Shown: positions 33,042-42,514 of the stretch, piece after piece
Numbering within the stretch: the stretch's first letter is position 1
Layout of the letters: each line of letters begins with the position of its first letter
Assembly (NCBI RefSeq): GCF_003570715.1
Contig: NZ_QXXQ01000011.1
Span: 62,001-126,000 of the forward strand
From: Gemmobacter lutimaris
GTDB lineage: Bacteria > Pseudomonadota > Alphaproteobacteria > Rhodobacterales > Rhodobacteraceae
Direction: 5' to 3'
DNA length: 64,000 nt
Program-made: the position numbers and the translations under genes
Notes under the pieces: model-generated
Database searches by the model: none
Seen by the model: the letters and a program-made list of their open reading frames with translations, nothing else
What the model was told of the DNA's origin: nothing

Positions 33042-34397
33042 GTGACCCAGATGTTCGAGAAAATCCTGATCGCCAACCGGGGCGAGATCGCGCTGCGCGT
33101 CATCCGCGCCTGCCGCGAAATGGGCATCAAATCGGTCGCGGTGCATTCCACCGCCGATTCCGATGCGATGCACGTCCGCATGGCCGATGAATCGGTCTGC
33201 ATCGGCCCGGCGCCCTCGGGACAAAGCTATCTGAACAAGGCGGCCATCATCTCGGCCTGCGAAATCACCGGCGCGCAGGCGGTGCATCCGGGCTATGGTT
33301 TCCTGTCGGAAAATGCGGGCTTCGCGCAGGCGCTGGAAGATCACGGGCTCACCTTTATCGGTCCGACCGCGGATCATATCCGCATCATGGGCGACAAGAT
33401 CACCGCGAAAGATACCGCCAAGGCGCTGGGGATTCCGGTGGTTCCGGGCTCTGACGGTGGTGTGCCCGATCTGGAAACCGCGCTGAAAGTGGCCGAAGAG
33501 ATCGTCTATCCGGTCATCATCAAGGCCACCGCCGGCGGCGGCGGGCGCGGCATGAAGGTCGCCCGCAGCGCCGAGGAGCTGGAGATCGCCTTCCGCACCG
33601 CCCGCAGCGAGGCGAAGGCCGCCTTCGGCAATGACGAGGTCTATATCGAGAAATACCTCCAGAAGCCGCGGCATATCGAGATTCAGGTCTTCGGCGACGG
33701 CAAGGGCAATGCCGTGCATCTGGGCGAGCGCGACTGTTCCTTGCAGCGCCGCCACCAGAAGGTATTCGAGGAGGCCCCCGGCCCCTGCATCACGCCCAAG
33801 CTGCGCGCCGAAATCGGCGAGGTCTGCGCCAGCGCGATGCGCAAGCTGAAATACATCGGCGCGGGCACGATCGAATTCCTTTACGAGGACGGCGAGTTCT
33901 ATTTCATCGAAATGAACACCCGGCTTCAGGTCGAACATCCGGTGACCGAAGGCATCTTCGGCGTGGACCTCGTGCGCGAACAGATCCGCGTCGCGGCGGG
34001 CCTGCCGATGTCCTTCACGCAAAGCGATCTGGAAATCAACGGCCACTGCATCGAGGTGCGGATCAACGCCGAACGCCTGCCGAACTTCGCGCCCTGCCCC
34101 GGCAAGGTGAAGGTGTTCCACGCGCCGGGCGGTCTGGGTGTGCGGATGGATTCGGCGCTTTACGGCGGCTATTCCATCCCGCCCTATTACGACAGTCTGA
34201 TCGGAAAGCTGATCGTCCACGGCCGCGACCGGCCCGAGGCCTTGGCCCGGCTGAAACGTGCGCTGAGCGAGCTGATCATCGACGGGGTGGAAACCTCGGT
34301 CCCGCTGTTCCACATGCTGCTGGCCGAGCCGGACATCCAGAACGGCGAATACAATATTCACTGGCTGGAAAAATGGCTGGCGGAGCAATTCGCCTGA
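33042..34397 (+). CDS. accC: Biotin carboxylase of acetyl-CoA carboxylase
   Basis: A 451-residue ATP-grasp enzyme carboxylating biotin on Acc[19 protein letters not shown] opens the protein; the ATP glycine-rich loop [13 protein letters not shown] (~163), the catalytic [15 protein letters not shown] (~227) and [14 protein letters not shown] (~287) are intact. GTG at 33042 follows GAGG with 8-base spacing; the ATG at 33051 is an alternative that removes three residues. Confidence 0.95.
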   Translation: MTQMFEKILIANRGEIALRVIRACREMGIKSVAVHSTADSDAMHVRMADESVCIGPAPSGQSYLNKAAIISACEITGAQAVHPGYGFLSENAGFAQALEDHGLTFIGPTADHIRIMGDKITAKDTAKALGIPVVPGSDGGVPDLETALKVAEEIVYPVIIKATAGGGGRGMKVARSAEELEIAFRTARSEAKAAFGNDEVYIEKYLQKPRHIEIQVFGDGKGNAVHLGERDCSLQRRHQKVFEEAPGPCITPKLRAEIGEVCASAMRKLKYIGAGTIEFLYEDGEFYFIEMNTRLQVEHPVTEGIFGVDLVREQIRVAAGLPMSFTQSDLEINGHCIEVRINAERLPNFAPCPGKVKVFHAPGGLGVRMDSALYGGYSIPPYYDSLIGKLIVHGRDRPEALARLKRALSELIIDGVETSVPLFHMLLAEPDIQNGEYNIHWLEKWLAEQFA

Positions 34398-34429
34398 GGC
34401 ACCGTCCCGGCCATGGGCTGTCGGTGCGC

Positions 34430-34483
34430 CCGGGGGTTTCACACCCCCGGACCCCCGTGGGACATTTCTGCGAGGATACAAGT
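34430..34483 (+). repeat. GC-palindrome leader element, copy C
   Basis: A CCGGGGG/CCCCCGG hairpin (34430-34450, 7-base loop) followed by ACCCCCGTGGGACATTTCTG and CGAGGATACAAG, ending ~20 bases before aat. The hairpin could also end the accBC transcript. It shares organisation with the copies at 20219 and 22771. Confidence 0.5.
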
Positions 34484-34503
34484 CTGACGCCGGAAGCGGG
34501 ATC

Positions 34504-35082
34504 ATGCGCATGATTACGCCCGAGCTTTTGTTGCGCGCCTATGCGGCCGGGGTGTTTCCGATGGCTGAAAGCGCGGAAAGCGATGCGATCCACTGGGTCG
34601 ATCCGCGCAGACGGGGCATCCTGCCGCTGGACGGGTTTCACATCTCGCGCAGTCTGGCAAAGGACATCCGGCGCGGCGGGTTTGAAATCTGCGCCGACCG
34701 CGATTTCGCGGGCGTGGTGGCGGGCTGTGCCGACCGAGAAACCACCTGGATCAACGCCGACATCTTCGCGCTGTATCAGGATCTGCACCGCATGGGCCAC
34801 GCCCATAGCCTTGAGATGTGGGAGAATGGCGCGCTGGTCGGCGGCACTTATGGCGTGGTGCTGGGGGCCGCCTTCTTTGCCGAAAGCATGTTCTCGCGCC
34901 GCCGCTCCGCCTCGAAGATCGTGCTGGCGCATCTGGTGGCGCGGCTACGGCACGGCGGTTTTACCCTGTGCGACACCCAGTTCCTGACACCGCATCTGGC
35001 AAGCTTGGGCGGGGTGGAAATCAGTCGCGCAGACTATCACGCGCGGCTGGCCGAGGCGCTGGAGCGGGAGGGCCGGTTCTAG
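34504..35082 (+). CDS. aat: Leucyl/phenylalanyl-tRNA-protein transferase
   Basis: A 192-residue Aat enzyme adding Leu or Phe to N-terminal Arg/Lys, marking proteins for ClpAP. Signatures are LLLRAYAAGVFPMAE, WVDPRRRGILPLD, TWINADIFALYQDLHRMGHAHSLE, and FAESMFSRRRSASKIVL. Start ATG at 34504, with an in-frame ATG two codons on. It is convergent with the DUF2155 gene, whose stop it overlaps by four bases. Confidence 0.95.
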   Translation: MRMITPELLLRAYAAGVFPMAESAESDAIHWVDPRRRGILPLDGFHISRSLAKDIRRGGFEICADRDFAGVVAGCADRETTWINADIFALYQDLHRMGHAHSLEMWENGALVGGTYGVVLGAAFFAESMFSRRRSASKIVLAHLVARLRHGGFTLCDTQFLTPHLASLGGVEISRADYHARLAEALEREGRF

Positions 35083-35510
35083 CCTTCCTGCGGCGCCTCT
35101 TGCAGATCGTCGGGCTGATCTTCGGGCTCAGGCTCCGGCCCAAGGTCCAGCGGCTGCTGGCCGGGGATCACGCAGCGCAGCACCCAGACATCGTAACGCG
35201 GATGTTCCAGCGCCGACAGTGCGGGGCTGGAGGCCAGCATCCAGCCGGAAAACACCGGGGCGTCGCTGCCCTTCTCCATGATCGTCAGATGCGCATAGGC
35301 GTCCGACGAGGGGTTGGCAGAAGGATAGCGGCATTCGTCAAGCTGAATGGTCAGCCGCCCCGACACCGCCGCCTGACCACGGCTGAGTTCGATGTCTGCG
35401 GTCTCGCCCGTCATCTTGTCCAGCCACCGCAGGATGCCGCCGGGCGCGGAAGACACCTCTTGCGCGGCAACCGGCGTCGTCAGCAGGGCAAGGGCAAGCA
35501 GCCACTTCAT
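35079..35510 (-). CDS. Secreted DUF2155 protein
   Basis: A 143-residue exported protein (signal peptide to VAA-Q, ~17) with the DUF2155 core: GILRWLDKMTGETADIELSRGQ, LTIQLDECRYP, and FSGWMLASSPALSALEHPRYDVWVLRC. Two cysteines may pair. The acidic tail (EPEPEDQPDD) is likely disordered. It overlaps mlaD by four bases and belongs to the conserved alphaproteobacterial NDUFA12-mlaD-DUF2155 set; a cell-envelope role is inferred. Confidence 0.85.
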   Translation of the reverse strand: MKWLLALALLTTPVAAQEVSSAPGGILRWLDKMTGETADIELSRGQAAVSGRLTIQLDECRYPSANPSSDAYAHLTIMEKGSDAPVFSGWMLASSPALSALEHPRYDVWVLRCVIPGQQPLDLGPEPEPEDQPDDLQEAPQEG

Positions 35511-35986
35511 TCCGTCGCTCCGGCGTCACCGGACATGGCATCGCCTGCGCCTTTGCCGACGAATTTCATCAGCAGGCCCACAAGGCTCACCGAACCTTGC
35601 GTATCCTCGATCTCGTCCCCCGCCGCCAGATTGTCAGGCAGGCCACCAGGACGCAGTTCGATGAAATTGCCGCCCAGCAGCCCTTCGGAAGATACCAGCG
35701 CTGCGGAATCGGTCGGCAGGTCCACCCCGCTGCGAATGCTGAACACCGCATCGGCATAAAAGGTCTGCGGGTTCAGGTCGAGCTTAGAGACAGTGCCGAC
35801 CTTCACCCCTGCCAGCCGCACATCGGTGCCTACAGAAATGCCTTCGGCCGACTGGAACGAGGCGCGCAGGTCATAGCTGCCGCCCGTGCGCGCAAAGCCC
35901 GTGCCCTGCGCGGCATAGATCAGGAACCCGAGAGCGACGGCCAGAACGGCGCCGCCCGCGATGACTTCGGTGGTGCTTTCCGCCAT
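35507..35986 (-). CDS. MlaD-family lipid transport protein
   Basis: A 159-residue MCE-domain protein anchored by one N-terminal helix (~8-26). The MCE core reads YDLRASFQSAEGISVGTDVRLAGVKVGTVSKLDL, with LVSSEGLLGGNFIELRPGG after it. MlaD binds phospholipid at the inner membrane for transport to or from the outer membrane. Start ATG at 35986 preceded by AAGGGG. Only this Mla subunit is present here. Confidence 0.85.
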   Translation of the reverse strand: MAESTTEVIAGGAVLAVALGFLIYAAQGTGFARTGGSYDLRASFQSAEGISVGTDVRLAGVKVGTVSKLDLNPQTFYADAVFSIRSGVDLPTDSAALVSSEGLLGGNFIELRPGGLPDNLAAGDEIEDTQGSVSLVGLLMKFVGKGAGDAMSGDAGATE

Positions 35987-35999
35987 GGTGTTGGGCCCC

Positions 36000-36374
36000 T
36001 TATTCGGGTTGCCACGCCTCGTAATCGCGCCGTTCAACCGGCGCGGCGCGGCGGATGGAACCTGCGGGCGCATAGGCGGCCAGCGTGCCGGTCAGGTTTT
36101 CCTGATGCGGCTTTTCCCAGGTCTTGTGGGCCAGCGGCGCCTTGGTCGGCGGCTGGTCCCAGGTGAAATGCAGCCAGCCGTGCCAGTCGGGCGACACGCG
36201 GCTGGCCTCGGCCTCGCCGTTGAAGATCACCCAGCGGCGCTTGCCGTCACGGGTTTCGTAATAGATGTTGCCCTGATCGTCCTCGCCCACCTTCACGCCC
36301 TTGCGCGCGGTGAAAATCTGGGTGCCGAGCGTCTGGCTGTTCCACCAGGTGACGAGACGCTTGAGGAATTCCAT
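36000..36374 (-). CDS. NDUFA12-family complex I accessory subunit
   Basis: A 124-residue protein of the NDUFA12 family, an accessory subunit of complex I in alphaproteobacteria and mitochondria. Motifs: [62 protein letters not shown], and the [11 protein letters not shown] end. ATG at 36374. First of three co-oriented genes with mlaD and DUF2155. Confidence 0.92.
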   Translation of the reverse strand: MEFLKRLVTWWNSQTLGTQIFTARKGVKVGEDDQGNIYYETRDGKRRWVIFNGEAEASRVSPDWHGWLHFTWDQPPTKAPLAHKTWEKPHQENLTGTLAAYAPAGSIRRAAPVERRDYEAWQPE

Positions 36375-36451
36375 GGGCCGATCTCCGAAGGTGTTTGCCT
36401 TCATATGGACCAAGGGCCTTCCGGCGTCCAGTGCCAAGTTCCGCAAAAGAA

Positions 36452-36475
36452 AAAGGCGGGCGAGTGCCCGCCTTT
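36452..36475 (-). terminator. Terminator of clpX
   Basis: Minus-strand stem AAAGGCGGGC/GCCCGCCTTT with a 4-base loop, followed by TTCTTTT. It is about 20 bases past the clpX stop. Confidence 0.85.
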
Positions 36476-36495
36476 CGCAGCCGTTTGCGGGGCGG

Positions 36496-37761
36496 TCAAC
36501 CCGCCGCCGCCGGCTCTTTCTTCTTGGCGTCGGTATGGACCAGCAGGGGTTTCGCCCCGGCGTTCACCGCCTCGTCCTTCACCACCACCTCGGAAACATC
36601 GCCCATGCCCGGAAGTTCGAACATCGTGTCCAGCAGGATGTCTTCCATGATGGACCGCAGGCCGCGCGCGCCGGTCTTGCGCTTGATCGCGCGCTTGGCG
36701 ATGGCGGTCAGCGCCTCATCGGTGAAGGTCAGCTTCACGCCCTCGATGTCGAACAGCCGCTGGTATTGCTTGACCAGCGCGTTCTTCGGCTCGGTCAGGA
36801 TGGTGACCAGCGCCGCCTCGTCCAGATCGGTCAGCGTGGCGATGACCGGCAGACGACCGACGAATTCCGGGATCAGACCGAATTTCAGCAGATCCTCGGG
36901 CTCCAGCTCCTTGAACAGCTCGCCCACACTGCGTTCATCCGGGCCCTGCACCGCAGCGCCAAAGCCCATGGCCGTGCCCTTGTTGCGCTGCGCGATGATA
37001 CGTTCCAGCCCGGCGAAAGCACCGCCACAGATGAACAGGATGTTCGTCGTATCCACTTGCAGGAATTCCTGCTGCGGATGCTTGCGCCCGCCCTGCGGCG
37101 GCACAGAAGCAACCGTGCCCTCCATGATCTTCAGAAGCGCCTGCTGCACGCCCTCGCCGCTCACGTCGCGGGTGATCGAGGGGTTGTCGGACTTGCGGGT
37201 GATCTTGTCGACCTCGTCGATATAGACGATGCCGCGCTGCGCGCGTTCGACATTATATTCCGACGCCTGAAGCAGCTTGAGGATGATGTTCTCCACATCC
37301 TCACCGACGTAGCCCGCCTCAGTGAGCGTGGTGGCATCGGCCATGGTGAAGGGCACATCCAGAATCCGCGCCAGCGTCTGCGCCAGCAGCGTCTTGCCGC
37401 AGCCGGTGGGGCCGATCAGCAGGATATTCGATTTCGCAAGCTCGATATCCTGCTTCGAGGAATGGTTGAGCCGCTTGTAATGGTTGTGCACCGCGACCGA
37501 GAGCACACGCTTCGCATGTTCCTGCCCGATGACGTAATCGTCCAGCACCTTGCAGATCTCGCGCGGGGTCGGCACGCCGTCCGAGCTTTTCAGCCCGGAT
37601 GACTTGGTTTCCTCGCGGATGATGTCCATGCACAGCTCGACGCATTCGTCGCAGATGAACACGGTCGGACCCGCGATCAGCTTGCGCACCTCGTGCTGGC
37701 TCTTGCCGCAGAACGAGCAGTAGAGGGTATTCTTGCTGTCGCTGCCGGTATTCGTCGCCAT
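36496..37761 (-). CDS. clpX: ClpX, ATPase subunit of ClpXP protease
   Basis: A 421-residue AAA+ unfoldase. Zinc finger [22 protein letters not shown] (~15-40), Walker A GPTGCGKT (~118), pore loop GYVGEDVEN, Walker [11 protein letters not shown] (~180), and the sensor [11 protein letters not shown] (~365). It feeds proteins to ClpP, encoded just upstream on the same strand. A terminator between the two genes at 37841 suggests clpX can also be transcribed alone. Confidence 0.97.
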   Translation of the reverse strand: MATNTGSDSKNTLYCSFCGKSQHEVRKLIAGPTVFICDECVELCMDIIREETKSSGLKSSDGVPTPREICKVLDDYVIGQEHAKRVLSVAVHNHYKRLNHSSKQDIELAKSNILLIGPTGCGKTLLAQTLARILDVPFTMADATTLTEAGYVGEDVENIILKLLQASEYNVERAQRGIVYIDEVDKITRKSDNPSITRDVSGEGVQQALLKIMEGTVASVPPQGGRKHPQQEFLQVDTTNILFICGGAFAGLERIIAQRNKGTAMGFGAAVQGPDERSVGELFKELEPEDLLKFGLIPEFVGRLPVIATLTDLDEAALVTILTEPKNALVKQYQRLFDIEGVKLTFTDEALTAIAKRAIKRKTGARGLRSIMEDILLDTMFELPGMGDVSEVVVKDEAVNAGAKPLLVHTDAKKKEPAAAG

Positions 37762-37840
37762 TGTCGTCCTCTGCCGTGCGCGCCTTGCGGCGCAATCTGG
37801 GAAGCTTAGGCCAAGCCTTTCGCCTTCACAATCCGAAAAC

Positions 37841-37867
37841 GCCCCCGGCGGATCACCCGCCGGGGGC
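37841..37867 (-). terminator. Terminator or attenuator between clpP and clpX
   Basis: Minus-strand perfect 11-bp stem GCCCCCGGCGG/CCGCCGGGGGC with 5-base loop, followed by TTTTC, directly after the clpP stop (37875). Confidence 0.75.
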
Positions 37868-37874
37868 GGCAAGA

Positions 37875-38507
37875 TCACTTGTCTTCCGGTTCGGCCTTGC
37901 CGCGATTTTCCAGAATCGCGTCGATCAGACCCCAGGCTTTCGCATCCTCTGCGGACATGAAATTGTCGCGTTCCAGCGCCGCCTCGACCGTTTCATAGTC
38001 GTTGCCGGTGTGCCGGACGTAAATCTCGTTCAACCGACGCTTCAGCTTCTCGGTCTCGCGGGCGTGGATCATGATGTCGGTCGCCTGACCCTGATAGCCA
38101 CCCGAGGGCTGGTGCACCATGACGCGGCTGTTGGGCAGCGAGAAGCGCATCCCCGGATGACCGGCGGTCAACAGAAGCGACCCCATCGAGGCCGCCTGCC
38201 CGACCACGAGGGTCGAGACCTTGGGCTTGATGTATTGCATCGTGTCGTAGATCGACAGGCCCGAGGTCACGACGCCACCGGGGCTGTTGATATACATGCT
38301 GATTTCCTTCGACGGGTTTTCCGCCTCAAGGAACAGAAGCTGGGCGCAGATCAGGCTCGACATGCCGTCATGCACGGGGCCGGACAGGAAGATGATGCGC
38401 TCTTTCAGCAGGCGCGAATAGATGTCGTAGGCACGTTCGCCCCGGCTGGTCTGTTCGACGACCATGGGGACAAGGGTATTCATGTAGGTGTCGATCGGGT
38501 CTCTCAT
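37875..38507 (-). CDS. clpP: ClpP, protease subunit
   Basis: A 210-residue serine protease. Catalytic Ser in [11 protein letters not shown] (~107), His in [12 protein letters not shown] (~132), Asp in the [10 protein letters not shown] segment. Short N-terminal propeptide ([16 protein letters not shown]) as in other alphaproteobacteria. GGCGAAG precedes the ATG. Confidence 0.97.
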   Translation of the reverse strand: MRDPIDTYMNTLVPMVVEQTSRGERAYDIYSRLLKERIIFLSGPVHDGMSSLICAQLLFLEAENPSKEISMYINSPGGVVTSGLSIYDTMQYIKPKVSTLVVGQAASMGSLLLTAGHPGMRFSLPNSRVMVHQPSGGYQGQATDIMIHARETEKLKRRLNEIYVRHTGNDYETVEAALERDNFMSAEDAKAWGLIDAILENRGKAEPEDK

Positions 38508-38686
38508 CTTCGCCTGCCTGTTGTCTATGTTCCGAGCAATATCGTCGTCCAGTTACCCGAGTCTTAGTGTCGCGCGCCGGGGGCTGCAAGGGCGCAAGGG
38601 TAAACAGGATGTGGTGGGCGGGTGGATGGACCGCGTCGCGCGGGCAGGCTAACCAAGGCAGGCAGACAGGATGACGGAGCCCCCGG

Positions 38687-39223
38687 ATGACACGCATGAT
38701 TTGCAGAACCACCCCCGCCCTTGCAGCATTTCTGGGCATCCTTCTGTCGGGCTGCGTGGTGATTCCGGTTTCGTCCCCGCGTGGCCCGACACCCGGCCCC
38801 GCCCCGGCCAGTGCCACCTGCGCGCGCCCGCATGAAGCCGCAGCCGCCGAAGCGCGGGTTCTGGCGCAGGTCAACGGCCTGAGGGCGGCGCGCGGTCTGG
38901 GCCGTCTGTCCCCTTCCTCAAGGCTGCGGCAGGTTGCACAGGCCCATGCCTGTGACAATGCCGCGCGCGGCAGCTATTCGCATACCGGATCGGATGGTGC
39001 GACTCTTCAGACCCGGCTGCACCGTTATGGCTATGCGCCCCGTCGCGCGGCTGAAAATACCGGCTACGGCTTTGAAAACGATCCAGACCGGCTGGTGGCC
39101 TTCTGGATGAATTCCCCCGGTCACCGCGCCAATCTGCTGGACCCGCGCGTGACCGAAGCCGCGCTGGGGCTGGCGCAGGGCGCGCGTTCGGCCTGGGTGC
39201 TGGAGCTTGCCGTGCCGCGCTGA
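38687..39223 (+). CDS. CAP/SCP-domain lipoprotein
   Basis: A 178-residue protein with a lipobox (LLSGC, Cys ~23), Pro-rich linker, and a CAP domain (~50-178): VLAQVNGLRAARGLGRLSP, AHACDNAARGSYSHTGSDGATLQTRL, AENTGYGFENDPDRLVAFWMNSPGHRANLL. Extra cytoplasm-facing function is unlikely; it should sit in the envelope. Role of bacterial CAP proteins is mostly unknown. GGAG precedes the ATG. Confidence 0.85.
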   Translation: MTRMICRTTPALAAFLGILLSGCVVIPVSSPRGPTPGPAPASATCARPHEAAAAEARVLAQVNGLRAARGLGRLSPSSRLRQVAQAHACDNAARGSYSHTGSDGATLQTRLHRYGYAPRRAAENTGYGFENDPDRLVAFWMNSPGHRANLLDPRVTEAALGLAQGARSAWVLELAVPR

Positions 39224-39226
39224 GGT

Positions 39227-40528
39227 TCAGCGCGCCAGCGCCAGCTCGGCCTTCAGCCCACCAAGATCCTCGCTTTCGCCCAGCCGCAGCGCGCCGCCAT
39301 GGCTGCGCGCCACATCGGCGGCAATCGAAAGGCCAAGACCCACCCCGCCGCCGCGATTGGGGTCACGCGCGCCATCCAGACGTGCGAAGGGCTGCACCGC
39401 CTCGTCGCGCCGCTCCATCGGGATGCCCGGCCCGTCATCCTCGACCACGATCCGCACGCTGCGCTCGCCGGTCAGCAGACTCAGCCGCGCCCGGGTGCCA
39501 AAGCGCGCGGCATTGCCCAGCAGATTCTCCACCGCCCGTGTCACGGCCTGCGGCCGCAACCGCAGGACCAGCACCCCGTCACATCCGCGCAAGGTGACGC
39601 GCTGCCCGCTGCGCTCGGCATTCTCGGCCATGCGCCGCAACAGGGCGGGCAGATCGACGGCCTCGGTCTCCTCGGTCGCATCGCCACGCGCGAAGGCCAG
39701 AAATTCGTCCACCAGCCGCTGCATCTCGGCCACGTCATCCAGCAACGCGCCGGTCTCCTCATCCTCGGGCAGCATCGACAGGCCCAGTTTCAACCGCGTG
39801 AGCGGTGTGCGCAGATCGTGGCTGACGCCGGACAGCATCCGCGTCCGGCTTTCGATCGACCGCTCGATCCGCGCCCGCATATCCAGAAAGGCCGCCCCCG
39901 CTGCCCGCACCTCGGTCGCCCCGCGCGGGCGATAAGGGATGTGCTGGCCCTTGCCGAACGCCTCTGCCGCCTGCGCCAGCCGCTTGATCGGTGCGATCTG
40001 GTTGCGCAGGAACAGATAGGAAATCAGCGTCATCACCGCCGAAGTCACGATCATCAGCACCAGAAGCTGATGCGGATTGGTGGCCGAGGTGCGGCGCCGG
40101 TCGATTCCCAACCGGACCGGACCTTCCGGTGTGGCAAAATCGGCGATCACCCGGCCATCCTCGCGCGTCAGATCCGCACCCAGAAGTCCCGGCACCTCGT
40201 CGCGCAGCGTTTCCGCCACCACCCGGCCCGACAGGTCCAGCGCATCGTACCGCAGCCCGCTCAGCGGCGGTGCCGCCGGGCCCAGACCGAAGCCCAGTTC
40301 CGACGCCACCATTTCAGCCCCGGCTCTGTCACCTTTGGCCAGCCGGTCCAGCACCAGCCGCAATTCCACCGCGATGCCGCCGGTCATCTGCAGGGTGACA
40401 CGCTCGAAATGGCGCTGGATGAAGGCTATGGACACGACAAGCTGGATCGTGACGATGGGCACGACCAAAATCAGCAGCGCGCGGCCGTATAGCCCCCGTG
40501 GCAGGATGGATTTCAGGCGAAAGCTCAT
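39227..40528 (-). CDS. EnvZ-like sensor histidine kinase
   Basis: A 433-residue kinase with two membrane helices (~15-37 and ~160-180) around a periplasmic domain, HAMP (~185-235), HisKA with His in LSGVSHDLRTPLTRLKLGL (~245), and HATPase with VENLLGNAARFG, EDDGPGIP and GGVGLGLSIA. The HDLRTPLTR motif and layout match the EnvZ family. No response regulator is adjacent on this strand within the window; one may lie elsewhere. Start ATG at 40528. Confidence 0.88.
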   Translation of the reverse strand: MSFRLKSILPRGLYGRALLILVVPIVTIQLVVSIAFIQRHFERVTLQMTGGIAVELRLVLDRLAKGDRAGAEMVASELGFGLGPAAPPLSGLRYDALDLSGRVVAETLRDEVPGLLGADLTREDGRVIADFATPEGPVRLGIDRRRTSATNPHQLLVLMIVTSAVMTLISYLFLRNQIAPIKRLAQAAEAFGKGQHIPYRPRGATEVRAAGAAFLDMRARIERSIESRTRMLSGVSHDLRTPLTRLKLGLSMLPEDEETGALLDDVAEMQRLVDEFLAFARGDATEETEAVDLPALLRRMAENAERSGQRVTLRGCDGVLVLRLRPQAVTRAVENLLGNAARFGTRARLSLLTGERSVRIVVEDDGPGIPMERRDEAVQPFARLDGARDPNRGGGVGLGLSIAADVARSHGGALRLGESEDLGGLKAELALAR

Positions 40529-40577
40529 GCCCCCCAGCCTAGCGGCAGCCCGCGCCCCGCGAAAGAGGAGAGCGACG

Positions 40578-41465
40578 ATGCAGCCATGGACACCTGGTGA
40601 AGTAATCCGCCCCGAAACCGGGGTGCGCATGGTGCTGGCCGCCAACCCCTCACCCATGACGCATTGGGGGACAAATACCTATATTGTCGGCGAAGGTGCG
40701 GTGGCGGTGATCGACCCCGGCCCCGCCCTGCCCGCGCATCTGGCGGCGATTCTGGCGGCTCTCGCCCCCGGTGAACGGATCAGCCATATCCTCGTCACCC
40801 ACCCGCACCTTGACCATTCGCCGCTGGCCCGCCCGCTGGCCGAGGCGACCGGCGCCCCGGTTCTGGGATTCGGCCCGGCCGGCAGCGGGATCTCGTCGCG
40901 CATGGCCGGAATCGAGGGGCTGGGCGGCGGCGAGGGCATCGACACTAGCTTCACCCCGGATGTGCGCCTGGCAGACGGCGACGTGATTGAGGGGCCGGGC
41001 TGGCATCTGAAAGCGCTGCACACACCGGGCCACATGGCAGGCCACATGGCCTTCGCGCTGGGGGATCTGCTGTTCACCGGCGATCATGTCATGGGCTGGG
41101 CGCCCTCGCTGGTCTCGCCGCCAGAGGGCGACATGACCGATTACATGGCCTCGCTCGACCGGCTGGCGGGGCATCGCTGGCGGCGCTTCCTTTCGGCACA
41201 TGGCCTGCCGATGGACGACCCCGCCACGCGGCTTGCCGAACTGACCACCCATCGCCGCACCCGCGAGGCCGCCATTCTGGCCGCCCTGACCCATGGCCCC
41301 GCCGATCTCGGGACGCTGACCGCGCGGGTCTACACCGATGTCGCCCCCGCCCTCCTGCCCGCTGCCCGCCGCAACCTTCTGGCCCATCTCATTGATCTGT
41401 TTCATGGAAAGAAGATAGCCGCCCAAGGAGCCCCGCTCCCCTCGGCCCGATTTTCCCTGCCCTGA
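40578..41465 (+). CDS. MBL-fold metallo-hydrolase (LACTB2-like)
   Basis: A 295-residue metallo-beta-lactamase fold protein. Metal motif THPHLDHS (~75), HTPGHMAGHMAF (~152), TGDHVMGW (~168), and SAHGLP (~215) supply ligands; a C-terminal winged-helix segment (TRVYTDVAPALLPAARRNLLAHL) is typical of the LACTB2 group, some of which are RNases. AAGAGGAGAGCG precedes the ATG. It is divergent from the kinase gene. Substrate unknown. Confidence 0.85.
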   Translation: MQPWTPGEVIRPETGVRMVLAANPSPMTHWGTNTYIVGEGAVAVIDPGPALPAHLAAILAALAPGERISHILVTHPHLDHSPLARPLAEATGAPVLGFGPAGSGISSRMAGIEGLGGGEGIDTSFTPDVRLADGDVIEGPGWHLKALHTPGHMAGHMAFALGDLLFTGDHVMGWAPSLVSPPEGDMTDYMASLDRLAGHRWRRFLSAHGLPMDDPATRLAELTTHRRTREAAILAALTHGPADLGTLTARVYTDVAPALLPAARRNLLAHLIDLFHGKKIAAQGAPLPSARFSLP

Positions 41466-41551
41466 ACGCCCGCCCGGTAAACGCCCGCACCCCGCCCGGA
41501 CATCCCAGAAAATTTCTTCTCCACCCCCGTCATTTTTCTGCAATACCCCTC

Positions 41552-41580
41552 TTGCGACCCCCGAAACCCGAAGCTATACA
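41552..41580 (+). promoter_or_regulatory. Promoter of tRNA-Asn
   Basis: TTGCGA (41552-41557), 17 bases, TATACA (41575-41580), 11 bases before the mature tRNA start. Confidence 0.7.
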
Positions 41581-41591
41581 CCGCCTCGTGT

Positions 41592-41666
41592 TCCGGCGTA
41601 GCTCAGCGGTAGAGCAGTTGACTGTTAATCAATTGGTCGTAGGTTCGATCCCTACCGCCGGAGCCA
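41592..41666 (+). tRNA. tRNA-Asn (GTT)
   Basis: A complete cloverleaf with 7-bp acceptor TCCGGCG/CGCCGGA, D-loop AGCTCAGCGGTAGAGC, anticodon GTT at 41624-41626, TPsiC loop GGTTCGATCC, discriminator G and encoded CCA. It marks the left border of the accessory region. Confidence 0.97.
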
Positions 41667-41697
41667 AAAATCCCTGAAATACCAAGGATTTACGAGC

Positions 41698-41719
41698 AAG
41701 CCCCCGCAAGGGGGCTTTT
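41698..41719 (+). terminator. Terminator of tRNA-Asn
   Basis: Stem AGCCCCC/GGGGGCT with GCAA loop, followed by TTTTCTCGTTTT. Confidence 0.88.
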
Positions 41720-42179
41720 CTCGTTTTGACTTTGGGGAACGCCGGGGGAACAAGCCACATGGGCATCAAAGGCGCGTGCCGTGATCATCTAGCGGCATGG
41801 TCAGCCCTGCACCGATGCCGCGCCGGGGTCGGGCCAGTCCTGCACAATCAAGGCTTCCAGCGCATCGCCTATTGCGATGATGCGAGGAAGGCCGCCGTCT
41901 CCGCATTCAGCATGGCAATTTGCTTTTCGGTCTGCGCCATGGCTTCGGCAAAGTCACGGATGGGGTGCCCTTCCAACTGGACCGTCTCCTGTGACCCTTG
42001 AGAATGCTCCGGCAGGCTAACGTGTCTTGCGATGTTCTGACGGAAATTGCGTGATCTGACATGGCCTTGGCCTGAAACTCGCTGCTGCGCCGACCGTCCG
42101 ATAGGCTCCGCCCGCAACGCGCAGCTTCCCGCAACACACTGACTTGAATACGTTTTATTTCTACGCATTCGTTGTCGTG
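41720..42179. other. No confident gene; likely island-border remnant
   Basis: About 460 bases after the tRNA. Short frames exist on both strands; the minus frame ending at 41869 closes with a helical stretch (DFAEAMAQTEKQIAMLNAETAAFL) that could be the tail of a lost gene, but it has no clear start. The GGGGAAC and GGGGGAAC motifs near 41735-41752 resemble sequence often found at integrase attachment junctions. No integrase is visible. Confidence 0.4.
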
Positions 42180-42194
42180 CGACCACGGTGGTCG
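42180..42194. promoter_or_regulatory. Palindromic operator candidate
   Basis: CGACCAC-G-GTGGTCG is a perfect 15-base palindrome, 17 bases upstream of the first AlpA-like start, abutting its ribosome site. Possibly autoregulatory. Confidence 0.4.
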
Positions 42195-42211
42195 TTCGAA
42201 AGGAAACGAAA

Positions 42212-42412
42212 ATGCGAGAAATTTGCCTCAGTCAAATCGATCTGGCTGCCCGATGGAGAATTAGCCCGAGGACACTTGAGCGGTGGCGGTGGTGCGGCGA
42301 AGGACCGAGCTTCATGAAGCTCGGCGGGCGCGTGATTTACCGCCTCGAAGATGTGCTGGCGTTCGAAAACCAAGAATTGCGCGACCTGGAGGAGATAAAG
42401 GCCGGGCGCTGA
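42212..42412 (+). CDS. AlpA/excisionase-like HTH protein, copy 1
   Basis: A 66-residue MerR-type HTH_17 domain protein (QIDLAARWRISPRTLERWRWCGEGPSFMKLGGRVIYRLEDVLAFE). Such proteins act as excisionases or small activators of mobile elements. It is preceded by GAAAGGAAACGAAA. The gene at 42515 has the same length, roughly 60 percent identical residues, and the same 17-base leader, so the two arose by tandem duplication. Confidence 0.8.
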   Translation: MREICLSQIDLAARWRISPRTLERWRWCGEGPSFMKLGGRVIYRLEDVLAFENQELRDLEEIKAGR

Positions 42413-42514
42413 ATCCGGCGCGGGCAACATCAGCAAAACCCTGCGCGAAGCATCGTGTTGGACGCGCAGGGAGTTTGCATTTCGGCCTTTGAGGTTGCAC
42501 GAAAGGAAACGAAA

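Noticed and set aside
41869-42186. Minus-strand frame after tRNA-Asn as a gene
   Set aside because: Only the last ~35 residues look protein-like; no credible start or ribosome site. Reported only as a possible remnant.
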